Positions 1 through 7,737 of a stretch of 19,482 bases of DNA are shown piece after piece; the first letter of the stretch is position 1, and each line of letters opens with the position of its first letter. The notes beneath the pieces were generated by a model. It was not told the origin of the DNA. It saw nothing but the letters and a program-made list of their open reading frames with translations, and did no database searches. A program made the translations under genes and the position numbers. The DNA comes from DAIOHQ01 sp036744635 (lineage in GTDB: Bacteria > Planctomycetota > Phycisphaerae > Tepidisphaerales > Tepidisphaeraceae): the NCBI GenBank assembly GCA_036744635.1, contig DAIOHQ010000072.1, positions 1-19,482 on the forward strand. Direction: 5' to 3'.

Positions 1-1
1 C

Positions 2-43
2 TCGGAGTACCGCGACCTGTGGCACCCGGAAATTTCAAACTGA
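2..43 (+). CDS. Possible C-terminal tail of an upstream gene (partial)
   Basis: The second reading frame from the window edge reads SEYRDLWHPEISN and then stops with TGA at 41-43. The composition looks protein-like and the next gene has its own ribosome binding site about 95 nt later, so this may be the last 13 codons of a gene lying mostly outside the window. The other plus-strand frame (open to 93) is also possible. It is too short to assign a family. Confidence 0.3.
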   Translation, partial: SEYRDLWHPEISN

Positions 44-148
44 CCCATTGCCCAACTTTGTGGATAGACAAATTCCACGTGCTTCCGCTTTAATTCTGTC
101 GATTGAAAGGGGCTGATGGAACCCGGCGACATACACAGGAGCCAACCC

Positions 149-769
149 ATGGAGCAAAACAGTTCCCCCGACCAGATCATGCAGCTTGGGCTGGGTTTTT
201 GGGGTTCAAAAACTTTGCTTGGCGCCGTCGAACTTGGCCTGTTCACCCTCCTGGCGGGCGGCCCGCTTCCCGCCGAGGAAATCGGTAAGCGCCTGAACCT
301 TCATCCCCGTAGTCTCCGCGATTTTCTCGACGCCCTGGTGGCGCTGGGGATGCTCAAGCGGACGGGGGATCTTTACGCAGACACGGATGACACCAGCTTA
401 TTCCTCGACCGCAACAAGCCTTCGTATGTCGGCGGAATTCTGGAAATGGCCAGCGCCCGCCTGTTTCGGTTCTGGAATTCCCTCACCGAGGCGCTGCACA
501 CCGGCCAGCAGCAGAACGAATCCAAAGGCGGCGGCGGCAGTCCCTTCGATGCAATCTATTCCACGCCGGAGCGGCTCAAGCAATTTCTCGCCTCCATGAC
601 CGGCCTGAGCATGGGCGCCTCCAAGGCCCAGCCCATGCACAAGAAGCGCCGCGCTCTTCGCTTCTCCGTAGCATGGGTTTTCCTGAACCCATGCCGAACA
701 GGCCGGCATTGCAGACCAGCACGAAACGATCGCGCCAGCTTCTCAATTGAGCCTTATGGAAGATGCTGA
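149..769 (+). pseudogene. Truncated SAM-dependent O-methyltransferase (dimerisation domain only)
   Basis: The start is ATG 149, with AGGAG at 137-141 and a 7-nt spacer; an upstream in-frame ATG at 116 lacks a site. Residues 1 to about 160 resemble the N-terminal winged-helix dimerisation domain of acetylserotonin/hydroxyneurosporene-type O-methyltransferases (LGFWGSKTLLGAVELGLF, then an LNLHPRSLRDFLDALVALGM helix-turn-helix, then PFDAIYSTPERLKQFLASM). In the family, the segment SMGASKA leads directly into the SAM-binding Rossmann domain. Here the frame runs instead into inverted repeat DNA at 627 and stops at 767-769. No glycine-rich SAM motif is present in any frame before the next gene. The product could be at most a dimerisation domain with a repeat-encoded tail, so I read it as a gene remnant; a regulatory role for the leftover domain cannot be excluded. 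Confidence 0.7.
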
Positions 770-856
770 CCCGCTCGGCACGGGTTAAGGAAAACCCGTG
801 CTACGAAAAAAGAGCGCGGCGCTTCGGGCGCATGGGCTGGGTAGCCCAGCCCATGC
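627..856. repeat. Nested inverted-repeat (REPIN/MITE-like) element
   Basis: Outer arms are CCCAGCCCATGC (627-638) and its exact complement at 830-841. Next come GAAGCGCCGCGCTCTT (643-658) and its exact complement at 810-825. Inside these lie two hairpins in opposite orientation, 667-694 and 778-805, which match at 25 of 28 bases when one is reverse complemented; each is itself a palindrome (GCATGGGTT / AACCCATGC type). A further hairpin, GCATGGGCTGGG / CCCAGCCCATGC, spans 830-856. The arrangement of two inverted hairpins flanked by inverted arms is like a REP doublet (REPIN) or a small non-autonomous element. It interrupts the methyltransferase frame. No transposase is present nearby. Confidence 0.75.
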
Positions 857-905
857 CACGTTTCAAAGCGGCCCACCACCGATCCGCCGGATAAGGCAGG
901 GAACA

Positions 906-3230
906 CTACTCATCCCCTTCCGGCATCTCCTCCGATGCCGGGATCAGCGCTGCCGTCTGCGGTGGAATCCTTCCCGACGGGAACAGAATTGACAGGTGGT
1001 TGGTGTCGAAGACGATGCAGATGCGCCCGGCCGGATCCAGCCAGATCCGCGTTGGGTGTTCCACCGAGGGAATCCGCCGGGTGAAGATTGCCTCCATCTC
1101 AAACGGCGCCGCCGGGTCGGCTGTCGGCCGCAGCCGCACCACTCGGCCGGGAATGTTGAACAGATACAAGCGCCCGTCGGCCGTGCGGATCAGATGTGCC
1201 TCGCCCGTGCCGGAGAGCAGCTCCGGCAAAGTCCAGACCGTCGATTTCCCGCTGGCGGTGATCATGCGCAAATCTGCTTGCCCGCCGTAATAGTGGGTGC
1301 CTTCCGAGTCGATCAATAGCGGCGTCTCGGAAGGAAAGGTGGTGGCTAACGGCTGCGTCGCCGGCGATGTTGTCGCCGCCGCCACGCTCGGACCCGTCGT
1401 GGCCGCTGTGGTGGAAGAAGCTGCAGTGGTAGGGGGGGACGAAGGGGAAGATGGTGATGGAATCTCCGCCGGATCGGTAGAATATTTGTCCTTCCCCTCC
1501 TCATGGGCATACCAATCCGAACTCTCCCGAAGCGAAAACGCGCTCCCCTTTTTCATCGCCGGCCAATTCTCCTGATCCCACCCCACGCTCCCGTTATTCA
1601 CCACGATCGTCCAAACCGGCATGCGCGGCGTGGAATCAGGCAGTGTCGGATCGAGCACCAGATACGCATCCGTCCCAGGCTTGCGAAATATCCACCGGTT
1701 CCCCGTCGCGATTCCCACGAACTGCGAATACTCCTGCTCCGACTTCCGCAGCAGCGGCACGAACTCCTTCCCCAGATACCGCCGCCATCCCAGCACTTCA
1801 TCCGTCACCAGCCATTCATCGCTCCTGCAGGTGAGATGAAACCGCTCCGGCGGCAGGTCCGCCACCGCCCGCGCCGTCAACACTTCCGACAGCAGCGTCA
1901 CCCGTCTCCCCGGCCGCACCGCCAGATAGGCCGGCGCCACCGTCGACGCCTCCTCTTCCCCGTGCGGAATCGTCACCCCGTTCTCCGCGTAAAACAGCGC
2001 CCCGCCATCCGGCTGGCGGTCCACCACCCGAAGCTGCCCATCCACCAGCGACATCCCGCCCAGGGTCGGTTGAATCTTGTTGGCCAGAAGCTGCTCGATC
2101 CGCCCCTGCGCCTCCGGCGGCTGCGCATCCTTCAGCTTGTCCAGCACCGGCCAAAGCCCCGGCCCATACTGCCAAAGCTCATCGTACGCCGCCTTGCGCT
2201 TCGCCTCCTCATCATTCGACAACGTCTCCACCAGCTTCTGAATCTTCGCCTCATCCACTGCCGGCGCATCCATCGGAATCATCGCCAGCTTGCTCGCTCC
2301 ATCGTCTCCCACGACCATCTGCAGCAGCGAACCATCGCGCAGCACGACCAGATGCGTCATTTTCGCCGGCCAGCCATCACCGCTGAGGTCCGACCATTTA
2401 TCTTCCACGTAGCGCGCCACTCCTTTGCCCCCGGCCTTGCCATTTTCCCATGGAATCCACGCCAGCAATCCCTGCGGCCCGGGAATCGCCACCGGCCGCG
2501 GCGCATCTTCACTTGGAGCTGTCGCCGGGCCAGTCGCCGGCGCACTCGTTGCTCCCGCCAAGTCGTGATAATGCTCGACCACTTCCGGTGAAAATTGAAT
2601 GACGGCGATGCCCGTATCGCTCGGCACCACCGCCCGCTCGTCCCACCAGAACGCCCGATCCCAGTGATACGCGTGGCCAAACGCGATTGGCCGCCGCCCG
2701 TTGCGAGTCACGAACTCCATCTTCCCCGATCCGCCAAGCACCAGCAGTTGCGGAACGAACGACCCCGCATCATCCGACATCCAATGCACATACAGAATAT
2801 TCTCGTTCACCAGGTGAATGCGCTGCGGACTCTTGGCGTCCGTCGCCTTGGCCAGCACCGCCGCCGTCGGCTCGGCGTCGCTGCGCCTGATCCACAGATT
2901 CTGCGCTGAGCAGATGTACAGCGGCCCCTCCACCCGCACGTGCGCTGCTTCCCGCAGCGGCAGGGGACTCTCCAGCGGCTGCGTCGCCGCCACCTGCGGA
3001 TTGGTAAGTTTCACCAGCTCCAGAAACGTCCGCGGCGCCACCGCCACTGCCGGCCGCTCGCTGGCAACCGTCGTCGGAACACTTGCCTGCGTGCTCGGCG
3101 CCGTTGCCGGCTGCGTCGTCGCCACCGCCCGCCGGTGATGCGCGCGATACCACAATCCTCCGCCGGTGATGGCCGCCACTACCACCACCGCCAGCAATGT
3201 CTGAACAATGCGCCAAACCACCCGTTTCAT
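906..3230 (-). CDS. Membrane-anchored protein with HEAT-like segment and Thr/Pro-rich linkers
   Basis: The start chosen is the ATG at 3230, preceded by AAGGAT, giving 774 residues that begin MKRVVWRIVQTLLAVVVVAA: a basic end plus a hydrophobic segment of about 20 residues, hence a signal anchor. A further in-frame ATG at 3290 has no site. After the anchor comes a Thr/Ala/Pro linker (TTQPATAPSTQA), and a second long Ser/Thr/Pro/Ala stretch lies near residues 600-645. In the middle, LSNDEEAKRKAAYDELWQYG followed by GLWPVLDKL and EAQGRIEQLL looks like a short helical repeat common in planctomycetal WD40/HEAT proteins. The rest has many short strands with W, G and D (e.g. LYICSAQN, LRMITASGKSTVWTLPELL), suggesting a beta-propeller-like extracellular region; that is inference. 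No enzyme motif was recognised. Confidence 0.75.
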   Translation of the reverse strand: MKRVVWRIVQTLLAVVVVAAITGGGLWYRAHHRRAVATTQPATAPSTQASVPTTVASERPAVAVAPRTFLELVKLTNPQVAATQPLESPLPLREAAHVRVEGPLYICSAQNLWIRRSDAEPTAAVLAKATDAKSPQRIHLVNENILYVHWMSDDAGSFVPQLLVLGGSGKMEFVTRNGRRPIAFGHAYHWDRAFWWDERAVVPSDTGIAVIQFSPEVVEHYHDLAGATSAPATGPATAPSEDAPRPVAIPGPQGLLAWIPWENGKAGGKGVARYVEDKWSDLSGDGWPAKMTHLVVLRDGSLLQMVVGDDGASKLAMIPMDAPAVDEAKIQKLVETLSNDEEAKRKAAYDELWQYGPGLWPVLDKLKDAQPPEAQGRIEQLLANKIQPTLGGMSLVDGQLRVVDRQPDGGALFYAENGVTIPHGEEEASTVAPAYLAVRPGRRVTLLSEVLTARAVADLPPERFHLTCRSDEWLVTDEVLGWRRYLGKEFVPLLRKSEQEYSQFVGIATGNRWIFRKPGTDAYLVLDPTLPDSTPRMPVWTIVVNNGSVGWDQENWPAMKKGSAFSLRESSDWYAHEEGKDKYSTDPAEIPSPSSPSSPPTTAASSTTAATTGPSVAAATTSPATQPLATTFPSETPLLIDSEGTHYYGGQADLRMITASGKSTVWTLPELLSGTGEAHLIRTADGRLYLFNIPGRVVRLRPTADPAAPFEMEAIFTRRIPSVEHPTRIWLDPAGRICIVFDTNHLSILFPSGRIPPQTAALIPASEEMPEGDE

Positions 3231-3328
3231 GCCTGATCCTTCATTACAGCCATCCCATCCTAACAATTTCCCTGAACTTCCTATAAACACGATATCCCCG
3301 CCGCCGCAGATGATCTAGCGTCGATCGT

Positions 3329-5113
3329 GTGGCCAGCCCGGTTGTCGACGTAAAATCTCCCGTCCGCTCCCCGGTAACGGATTGGCGCCCCGTCCCCGCG
3401 GCTCTCGCCGATCATCAACCCGCCGATTCCCCCGCCGCCAGGCTCGCGGCCTTCTTCCGCGCCAAAGGTATTTTTGCAATCAAACAGGAAGACCAGCGCG
3501 AGCAGTGGTACGACGACTGGCTCGTATATCAAACCAGACATCAGCTCTACGCCGGCGTCCTCTCCCCGAATAAATATTCCACCTTGGGCAACGACTTCAA
3601 TCTTCTGCGCTTGGCGCGTTTCGTCGAACTCTTCGCCTATTTCAGCCCCGGCCATGCCTACAGCCTGCAGGTCACATTTCTCGGCCTGTTCTCAATCCTG
3701 ATGGGAACCAACGAGGCGCTGAAACATGAAGCGGTCGAGGCACTCGAAGCCGGCGGACTCCTCGCCTTCGCCATCTCCGAAAAATCCCACGGCGCCGACC
3801 TCTTCGGCAACGAATTCACCCTCCGCGAAATGGCCGCGGTTCCTCCCGTCTCCCCCGTCCGTTTCCGCGCCAATGGCTCGAAATATTACATCGGCAACGC
3901 CAACGCCGCCGCCATCGTCTCCATCCTCGCCCGCAAGGAAGAATCCCCCCACAATGGCCGCAGCCGCCGCGCTCCCTTCGCCCTGTTCGCCCTGCGCCCG
4001 CCGAAAACCGCGGAGGGGAGCGCATACGGCGACGTGAAAAAAATCCGCACCCTCGGCGTGCGCGCCGCCTTCGTAGGTGAATTCACCGTCACCGACCACG
4101 AGCTCTCTGCCGACGACATCATCGTCGAAGGCCGCGCCGCCTGGGATGCCGTATTCGGCACCGTCACCCTCGGCAAATTCTTTCTCGGTTTTGGCGCCAT
4201 CGGCATCTGCGAACACGCCTTCGCCGAGGCGGTCGGCCACCTCTCGCGGCGGCTGCTGTACGGCAAACCGGTGATCGACATGCCCCACATCCGCGCCACC
4301 ATGTCCCAGGCCCTCGCCCGCCTCACCGCCATGAAGCTCTACGCCTTCCGCGCCTTGGATTACCTGCAGACCGCCACCGCCAACGACCGCCGCTATCTCC
4401 TCTTCAACGCCGTTCAAAAAGCCAAAGTCAGCACCGAAGGCGTCAAGGTCATGGCCCTCCTCTCCGAGTGCATCGGCGCCAAAGGCTTCGAGGCCGACAG
4501 CTATTTCGAGATGGCCCTGCGCGACATCCAGCTCATCCCCGGCCTCGAAGGCAGCACCCATCTCAATTTCCTGATGACCGCCCAATTCGCCGCCCAATAT
4601 TTTGCCGATGGCAAGCTCGCTGTCCCCGCCGCCCCATCCCTGCTCGCCGAAGAAATCACCCCGTCCGAAAACGATTACCTCATGCAAGCCCGCACCGGCG
4701 GCATCAACGCCGTCGTCTTCCCCGATTCGCTGCTCGCCTATCAACCCCTGCTGGCCATCCCGAACGTGCGCCTCTTCCTCAATCAAATCATGACCCTTCG
4801 CCCCGTCCTCCGTGGCCTGGAAAAATCCGACCGCGCCGATTCTCCGCTCCCGCTTCTCGCCGGCCAGTGTCTCGCCATCGCGACTTACGCCCAGCTCGTC
4901 GCCGAAAACGCCACGATCCTGCAAATCCCGCCCGCCATGACCTCCGCCATCTTCCACACCATCATCCTCGACCTCAACACCCTCGCCCTCACCCTCGCCG
5001 CCCACCCCGAAATCGATCCCACCCGCCGCGCCGCCCTGCGCAATCTCATAGAAGTTCCCCAAACCACCGCCGACGACTGGAATCAAGTCGCCGAAGACCT
5101 GCGCATCGAGTAG
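3329..5113 (+). CDS. Acyl-CoA dehydrogenase/oxidase family protein
   Basis: The gene encodes 594 residues from a GTG start at 3329; there is no clear Shine-Dalgarno sequence, so the exact start is uncertain. It has the acyl-CoA dehydrogenase layout: a helical N-terminal part, a middle flavin/substrate segment AFAISEKSHGADL (about residues 147-159, equivalent to the usual TEPxxGSD signature), FRANGSKYYIGNANAAA, then a helical C-terminal domain with LLYGKPVIDMPHIRATM. GLEGSTHLN (405-413) sits where other members have YEGTxxIQ; E407 occupies the position of the medium-chain-type catalytic glutamate. The family uses FAD to form an alpha,beta double bond in an acyl-CoA. The protein is longer than the usual 380-400 residues, with about 180 extra residues at the C end, as in some long or oxidase-like members. 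Substrate not deducible. It is divergent from the 906-3230 gene, with 98 nt between. Confidence 0.8.
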   Translation: MASPVVDVKSPVRSPVTDWRPVPAALADHQPADSPAARLAAFFRAKGIFAIKQEDQREQWYDDWLVYQTRHQLYAGVLSPNKYSTLGNDFNLLRLARFVELFAYFSPGHAYSLQVTFLGLFSILMGTNEALKHEAVEALEAGGLLAFAISEKSHGADLFGNEFTLREMAAVPPVSPVRFRANGSKYYIGNANAAAIVSILARKEESPHNGRSRRAPFALFALRPPKTAEGSAYGDVKKIRTLGVRAAFVGEFTVTDHELSADDIIVEGRAAWDAVFGTVTLGKFFLGFGAIGICEHAFAEAVGHLSRRLLYGKPVIDMPHIRATMSQALARLTAMKLYAFRALDYLQTATANDRRYLLFNAVQKAKVSTEGVKVMALLSECIGAKGFEADSYFEMALRDIQLIPGLEGSTHLNFLMTAQFAAQYFADGKLAVPAAPSLLAEEITPSENDYLMQARTGGINAVVFPDSLLAYQPLLAIPNVRLFLNQIMTLRPVLRGLEKSDRADSPLPLLAGQCLAIATYAQLVAENATILQIPPAMTSAIFHTIILDLNTLALTLAAHPEIDPTRRAALRNLIEVPQTTADDWNQVAEDLRIE

Positions 5114-5130
5114 TACCCCTTCTATCTCTC

Positions 5131-5240
5131 ATTAGGTGGAGCAGACATTCATGTCTGCCTGGCTGTTTAGCCTGCTCGCTTGCGAGCAGCGGTTCTGCCG
5201 CGTGTTGCTCATTTTGGTGGTGCGGACATTCTTGTCCGCA
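5131..5240. repeat. Cluster of three short hairpin repeats
   Basis: Three perfect or near-perfect palindromes lie close together: GCAGACATTCATGTCTGC (5141-5158), CTGCTCGCTTGCGAGCAG (5172-5189) and TGCGGACATTCTTGTCCGCA (5221-5240). The first and third, with their GGTGG upstream flanks, are two diverged copies of one repeat with compensating stem changes (CAGAC/GTCTG versus CGGAC/GTCCG), which suggests the stem is what is conserved. No U-tract follows, so a terminator role is doubtful. The remainder of the 259-nt spacer (5114-5372) shows nothing else. Confidence 0.65.
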
Positions 5241-5372
5241 ATGGCCGGATGAGCGGCTGGTGTACTCACCTGCCCGAATCCGGCCATATATCTCCGCAGC
5301 CCGGCGAACGTCACCCAACGCGACCCTGCATCACATCTCGATCCAAAATCCCATCCCGAGTATTCTCCACCC

Positions 5373-5900
5373 ATGGACCAGCAGTTCCGCGCCGCCATCT
5401 CCGCCGCCTCCCATAACCCCGCCGCTCTCTCCGCCGTCGCCGACATCTACCTCCGCCTGCAATCAGAAATCGACGCCCGCCGCCCCCTCTGCATCGCCTC
5501 CGGCCGCTGCTGCCACTTCGAATCCTTCGGCCATCGCCTCTTCATCACCACCCTCGAACTCGCCGCCTTCCTCCACGACTTCAACAACTCTCCCGCCCGT
5601 CACCAACACCGCGCCGCCCTCCGCGACTTCTCCGGCCAGGGCTGCCCCTTCCAACTCAACAAACTCTGCTCCGTCCACGCCTTTCGCCCCTTCGGCTGCC
5701 GAATCTTCTTCTGCGATCCCACCAGCACCGACTGGCAGCAGCAGCGCTACGAGCGCTTCCACGCCGAACTCAAATCCCTGCACGACACTCTGAAAATCCC
5801 CTATTTCTACCTGGAATGGCGGCACGCCCTCCGCGCCCTGTTTCCCAGCGATTCCTCCGACCAGCCTGCCAACGTCCCCTCCCAACCCCTGTGGGTCTAA
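5373..5900 (+). CDS. YkgJ-type zinc/iron-chelating cysteine-cluster protein
   Basis: The protein has 175 residues from ATG 5373; there is no obvious Shine-Dalgarno sequence. Seven cysteines fit the YkgJ (CxxCxxCC) family: PLC40, GRCC (46-47), GQGCPF (C91), LC99, RPFGC109R and FFC114, with the typical order CPF-x-LxxxC-SVHxFRPFGCR. Members are thought to bind a metal or an iron-sulphur cluster; their biochemical role is mostly unknown. The C-terminal 60 residues are helical with aromatic residues (IPYFYLEWRHALRALF). The gene stands alone between two repeat-bearing spacers. Confidence 0.8.
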   Translation: MDQQFRAAISAASHNPAALSAVADIYLRLQSEIDARRPLCIASGRCCHFESFGHRLFITTLELAAFLHDFNNSPARHQHRAALRDFSGQGCPFQLNKLCSVHAFRPFGCRIFFCDPTSTDWQQQRYERFHAELKSLHDTLKIPYFYLEWRHALRALFPSDSSDQPANVPSQPLWV

Positions 5901-5931
5901 CTCTTGTTTGTGGCGGCCCCGCCTTTTGCCC

Positions 5932-5957
5932 CCTCTCCCGGTACTCCGGGGGAGGGA
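5932..5957. repeat. CT/GA-rich hairpin repeat
   Basis: CCCTCTCCCGG (5932-5942) pairs with CCGGGGGAGGG (5947-5957), one mismatch, with a TACT loop. It lies 31 nt after the YkgJ gene stop. There is no following U-tract. The word resembles a hairpin scattered in many large bacterial genomes. It could stop or slow transcription, but I class it as an intergenic repeat. Confidence 0.5.
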
Positions 5958-6030
5958 TGGGGTGGGGGCCGTTCCACAATCGCCACAGTGCAGCGCTGCA
6001 CCCATCCCTGTTGGCGAACCAACCATTGCT

Positions 6031-6059
6031 TTGACAAATCCTTCCTCCCGCTGTTAAAT
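6031..6059 (+). promoter_or_regulatory. Sigma70-type promoter of the small lipoprotein gene
   Basis: TTGACA (6031-6036) is a perfect -35 element, followed after 17 nt by TTAAAT (6054-6059) as -10. The predicted start of transcription near 6066 leaves a leader of about 50 nt before ATG 6119. Confidence 0.65.
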
Positions 6060-6118
6060 TCCCCTCAGCACACTCGCTGTTGCACCATGACGCTGATTTT
6101 CAACAGGAAGGCGAGGTC

Positions 6119-6331
6119 ATGAAAAAAATCGCATTGATGCTGTCGCTCGGACTTATCGCGGCCTCCACCAGCGGTTGCTTTATCTTCAGCACCCCCGCCT
6201 ATTCCGGCCAGGAACGCGGCGCCATGATTTTGCGCAACTGGGGCTACGAATGGCAGCAGGCCCAGGACGACGTCGACAGCGCCCTGCTCCTCCGCCCCGC
6301 CAGCCGCCTGACCATCTGGAACGTGCGCTAA
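6119..6331 (+). CDS. Small predicted lipoprotein
   Basis: The start is ATG 6119, with AGGAAGG at 6105-6111 and a 7-nt spacer, giving 70 residues; an upstream in-frame ATG at 6080 would spoil the signal peptide. MKKIALMLSLGLIAASTSGC is a classic signal with a lipobox-like TSGC (C20; Thr at -3 is slightly atypical). The mature part is only about 50 residues and ends LLLRPASRLTIWNVR, which looks well constrained. The protein would be lipid-anchored in the membrane; no function is known to me. It has its own promoter (6031-6059) and a hairpin terminator (6357-6387), so it is a single-gene unit. Confidence 0.75.
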   Translation: MKKIALMLSLGLIAASTSGCFIFSTPAYSGQERGAMILRNWGYEWQQAQDDVDSALLLRPASRLTIWNVR

Positions 6332-6356
6332 ACCGCCACCGCAAGAACCAAACAAA

Positions 6357-6387
6357 AGAACCGATCGCGCCCAGCGCGATCGGTTCT
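6357..6387. terminator. Strong hairpin, probable bidirectional terminator
   Basis: AGAACCGATCGCGC (6357-6370) and GCGCGATCGGTTCT (6374-6387) form a perfect 14-bp stem with a 3-nt loop, 25 nt after the lipoprotein stop. The A-rich stretch before it (AAACAAA) would act as a U-tract for minus-strand transcription from the convergent gene at 6469-6654; on the plus strand only a weak GCATTT follows. Confidence 0.7.
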
Positions 6388-6403
6388 GCATTTGCCAGCT
6401 CAC

Positions 6404-6445
6404 CATGAAACACGAAGCGCCGCCAGCGCCTCTTCATGTTTCATG
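6404..6445. repeat. Second hairpin between convergent genes
   Basis: CATGAAACACGAAG (6404-6417) pairs with CTTCATGTTTCATG (6432-6445), one mismatch, around a GC-rich loop. Tandem degenerate copies of CATGTTTCA/CATGTCTTCA continue to about 6467. It probably originated as a simple-sequence or palindromic repeat and may help to end minus-strand transcription. Confidence 0.5.
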
Positions 6446-6468
6446 TCTTCATGTTTCACGTTTTCACG

Positions 6469-6654
6469 TTACACCGCAATCCGCATCTTCGGCGTCTTCC
6501 TCACCCACGAATGAATCCGCGCCTGCTTCTCCTGCGCATCCTGCAGGTGCTGCAGATATTGCTTCAAATCTCCCTCCTCAAACTGCAGCAAAAACTGCGG
6601 CTCCGCCGTCGGGTTGAATCGCCGAATATCGTCGATAAGTTGACGTTTGGTCAT
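6469..6654 (-). CDS. Small conserved-looking protein, function unknown
   Basis: The gene encodes 61 residues from the ATG at 6654 (MTKRQLIDDIRRFNPTAEPQ...), with a GGAAAG purine run upstream. In-frame starts further upstream run through an 18-bp direct repeat (6730-6763) and are unlikely. The protein is charged and helical: an N-terminal helix with the LIDDIRRFNPTA turn, then LLQFEEGDLKQYLQHLQ, and a basic tail (VRKTPKMRI). The pattern resembles short helical proteins I associate with planctomycetes, which have no assigned role. It is convergent with the lipoprotein gene. Confidence 0.6.
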   Translation of the reverse strand: MTKRQLIDDIRRFNPTAEPQFLLQFEEGDLKQYLQHLQDAQEKQARIHSWVRKTPKMRIAV

Positions 6655-6729
6655 GGGAAGCGTACTTTCCAAAGAGAAGCGTTTGTGCCCGGCCTCCAGC
6701 CCGGCTAGCCAATACCATCGGACAAATCC

Positions 6730-6763
6730 CGGCGCAGACTTGAACGCCGGCGCAGACTTGAAC
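6730..6763. repeat. 18-bp direct tandem repeat
   Basis: CGGCGCAGACTTGAAC occurs at 6730-6745 and again at 6748-6763, with a period of 18 nt, directly before the DUF4190-like gene. It lies in the probable leader of that gene and occupies the place where a ribosome binding site would be expected. Confidence 0.7.
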
Positions 6764-6772
6764 CACTGACCC

Positions 6773-7585
6773 ATGCCCGAACTCAAGAACCAATCCGCCC
6801 CGGCCAACCCCTCCGCTCCCACGGGCCATTCTTCCGATCTCGCCGACGACCATCTTTCCCATCTCTACAAAATGTCCCGCACCGCCGGCCTGGGCACCAC
6901 CGACTACGTCGCCATCAACGCCATGTCGGTCGCCGCAGTCCTGCTTGGCCTGGCCAGCGGAATGGCCCTCATGGCCCCGGTCATGCTGTTTCTGCCCATC
7001 GCCGGCGTGGTCGCCGCCGTCATCGCCCTCCGCCAGATCCAGAGCAGCAACGGCACCCAGGGCGGCCGTAGCCTCGCCTGGCTTGGCCTGGCGTTGTCCA
7101 TCCTTCTGGCCGGAGTGGTGGGAACAAAACAGATCCTCGCCCGCGTCGAGATGCGCACCGACCAGCAGAAAATCGCCGCCAAGATCGACGAGCTCTCGGC
7201 CGAAATAAACGCCGGAAAATGGGATGCCGCCTACGCCCTCTTCGCCCCGCACTTCACCCAGCGCGTGAGCAAGGACCAGTTCATCCGCACCCTGCAGTCC
7301 TACCAGCACACCGCCCTCTTCGGCGACCTCAAGGCCATCCGCTGGAACGGCGTACAGCCGGCTTTCGAAACCGACGCCGAAGGCATCACGCGCGCCTACA
7401 CCATCGCCCTCATGGAGTTCACCAAGGACGAAGGCAACTCCATGCGGCAAAACATCGTCCTGCGCAAACAGGATGACCGTTCCTGGATCATCGACGACTA
7501 CCCCGGCGTCTTCCCCCCGCCCCCACCCCCCAGCAACAGAGGCGGCCCCGGCGGCCCCGGTCCCGGCGGACCAATGGGACCATAG
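6773..7585 (+). CDS. DUF4190-like membrane protein with NTF2-like C-terminal part
   Basis: The protein has 270 residues from ATG 6773; there is no good Shine-Dalgarno sequence, so the start is moderately sure. Residues 44-122 hold two or three hydrophobic segments separated by VAAVIALRQIQ and GGRSLAWLGLALS, the typical DUF4190 hairpin (GhiALrqI...GGrglAiaGLvLG). Residues 128-245 form a soluble domain with INAGKWDAAYALFAPHF, resembling small NTF2/DUF4864-like folds, presumably outside the membrane. The tail is Pro/Gly-rich (FPPPPPPSNRGGPGG). The family is found in bacterial inner membranes and is functionally uncharacterised. Confidence 0.7.
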   Translation: MPELKNQSAPANPSAPTGHSSDLADDHLSHLYKMSRTAGLGTTDYVAINAMSVAAVLLGLASGMALMAPVMLFLPIAGVVAAVIALRQIQSSNGTQGGRSLAWLGLALSILLAGVVGTKQILARVEMRTDQQKIAAKIDELSAEINAGKWDAAYALFAPHFTQRVSKDQFIRTLQSYQHTALFGDLKAIRWNGVQPAFETDAEGITRAYTIALMEFTKDEGNSMRQNIVLRKQDDRSWIIDDYPGVFPPPPPPSNRGGPGGPGPGGPMGP

Positions 7586-7648
7586 GGTCGGGAAGTCCCC
7601 CTCAGCTACTTTTCAGGCTTTGTAATTCAAGCATTGCCAATGAGCTCC

Positions 7649-7678
7649 GTAGCGGCGCTCGTCCACGAGCGGGGCTAC
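7649..7678. repeat. Imperfect palindromic repeat
   Basis: GTAGCGGCGCTCG (7649-7661) pairs with CGAGCGGGGCTAC (7666-7678) around TCCA, with two mismatches. It shares the outer GTAGC/GCTAC edge with the hairpins in the 627-856 element, so it may belong to the same broad palindrome class. No U-tract follows. The rest of 7586-7737 shows nothing else. Confidence 0.5.
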
Positions 7679-7737
7679 GCCCAACATCGCGAAAGCCCCG
7701 AAAAATCGACCACCCCCTGACATCGCGCATTTATCTC

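Noticed and set aside
58..95. Possible promoter (TAGACA ... TTTAAT) before the methyltransferase remnant
   Set aside because: The spacer would be 20 nt and both boxes are weak; no supporting context.
1503..2591. Long plus-strand open frame opposite the membrane-anchored protein gene
   Set aside because: Arg/His/Pro-rich translation typical of a shadow frame; the minus-strand gene has a ribosome binding site and a signal anchor.
3692..5086. Long minus-strand open frame opposite the acyl-CoA dehydrogenase gene
   Set aside because: Gly/Glu/Asp-rich translation with no family features; it is the antisense of a well-supported gene with strong GC-rich codon bias.
4468..5793. 441-codon plus-strand open frame
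   Set aside because: Arg/Pro/Ser-rich, overlaps the ends of two supported genes in another frame and crosses the hairpin-repeat spacer.
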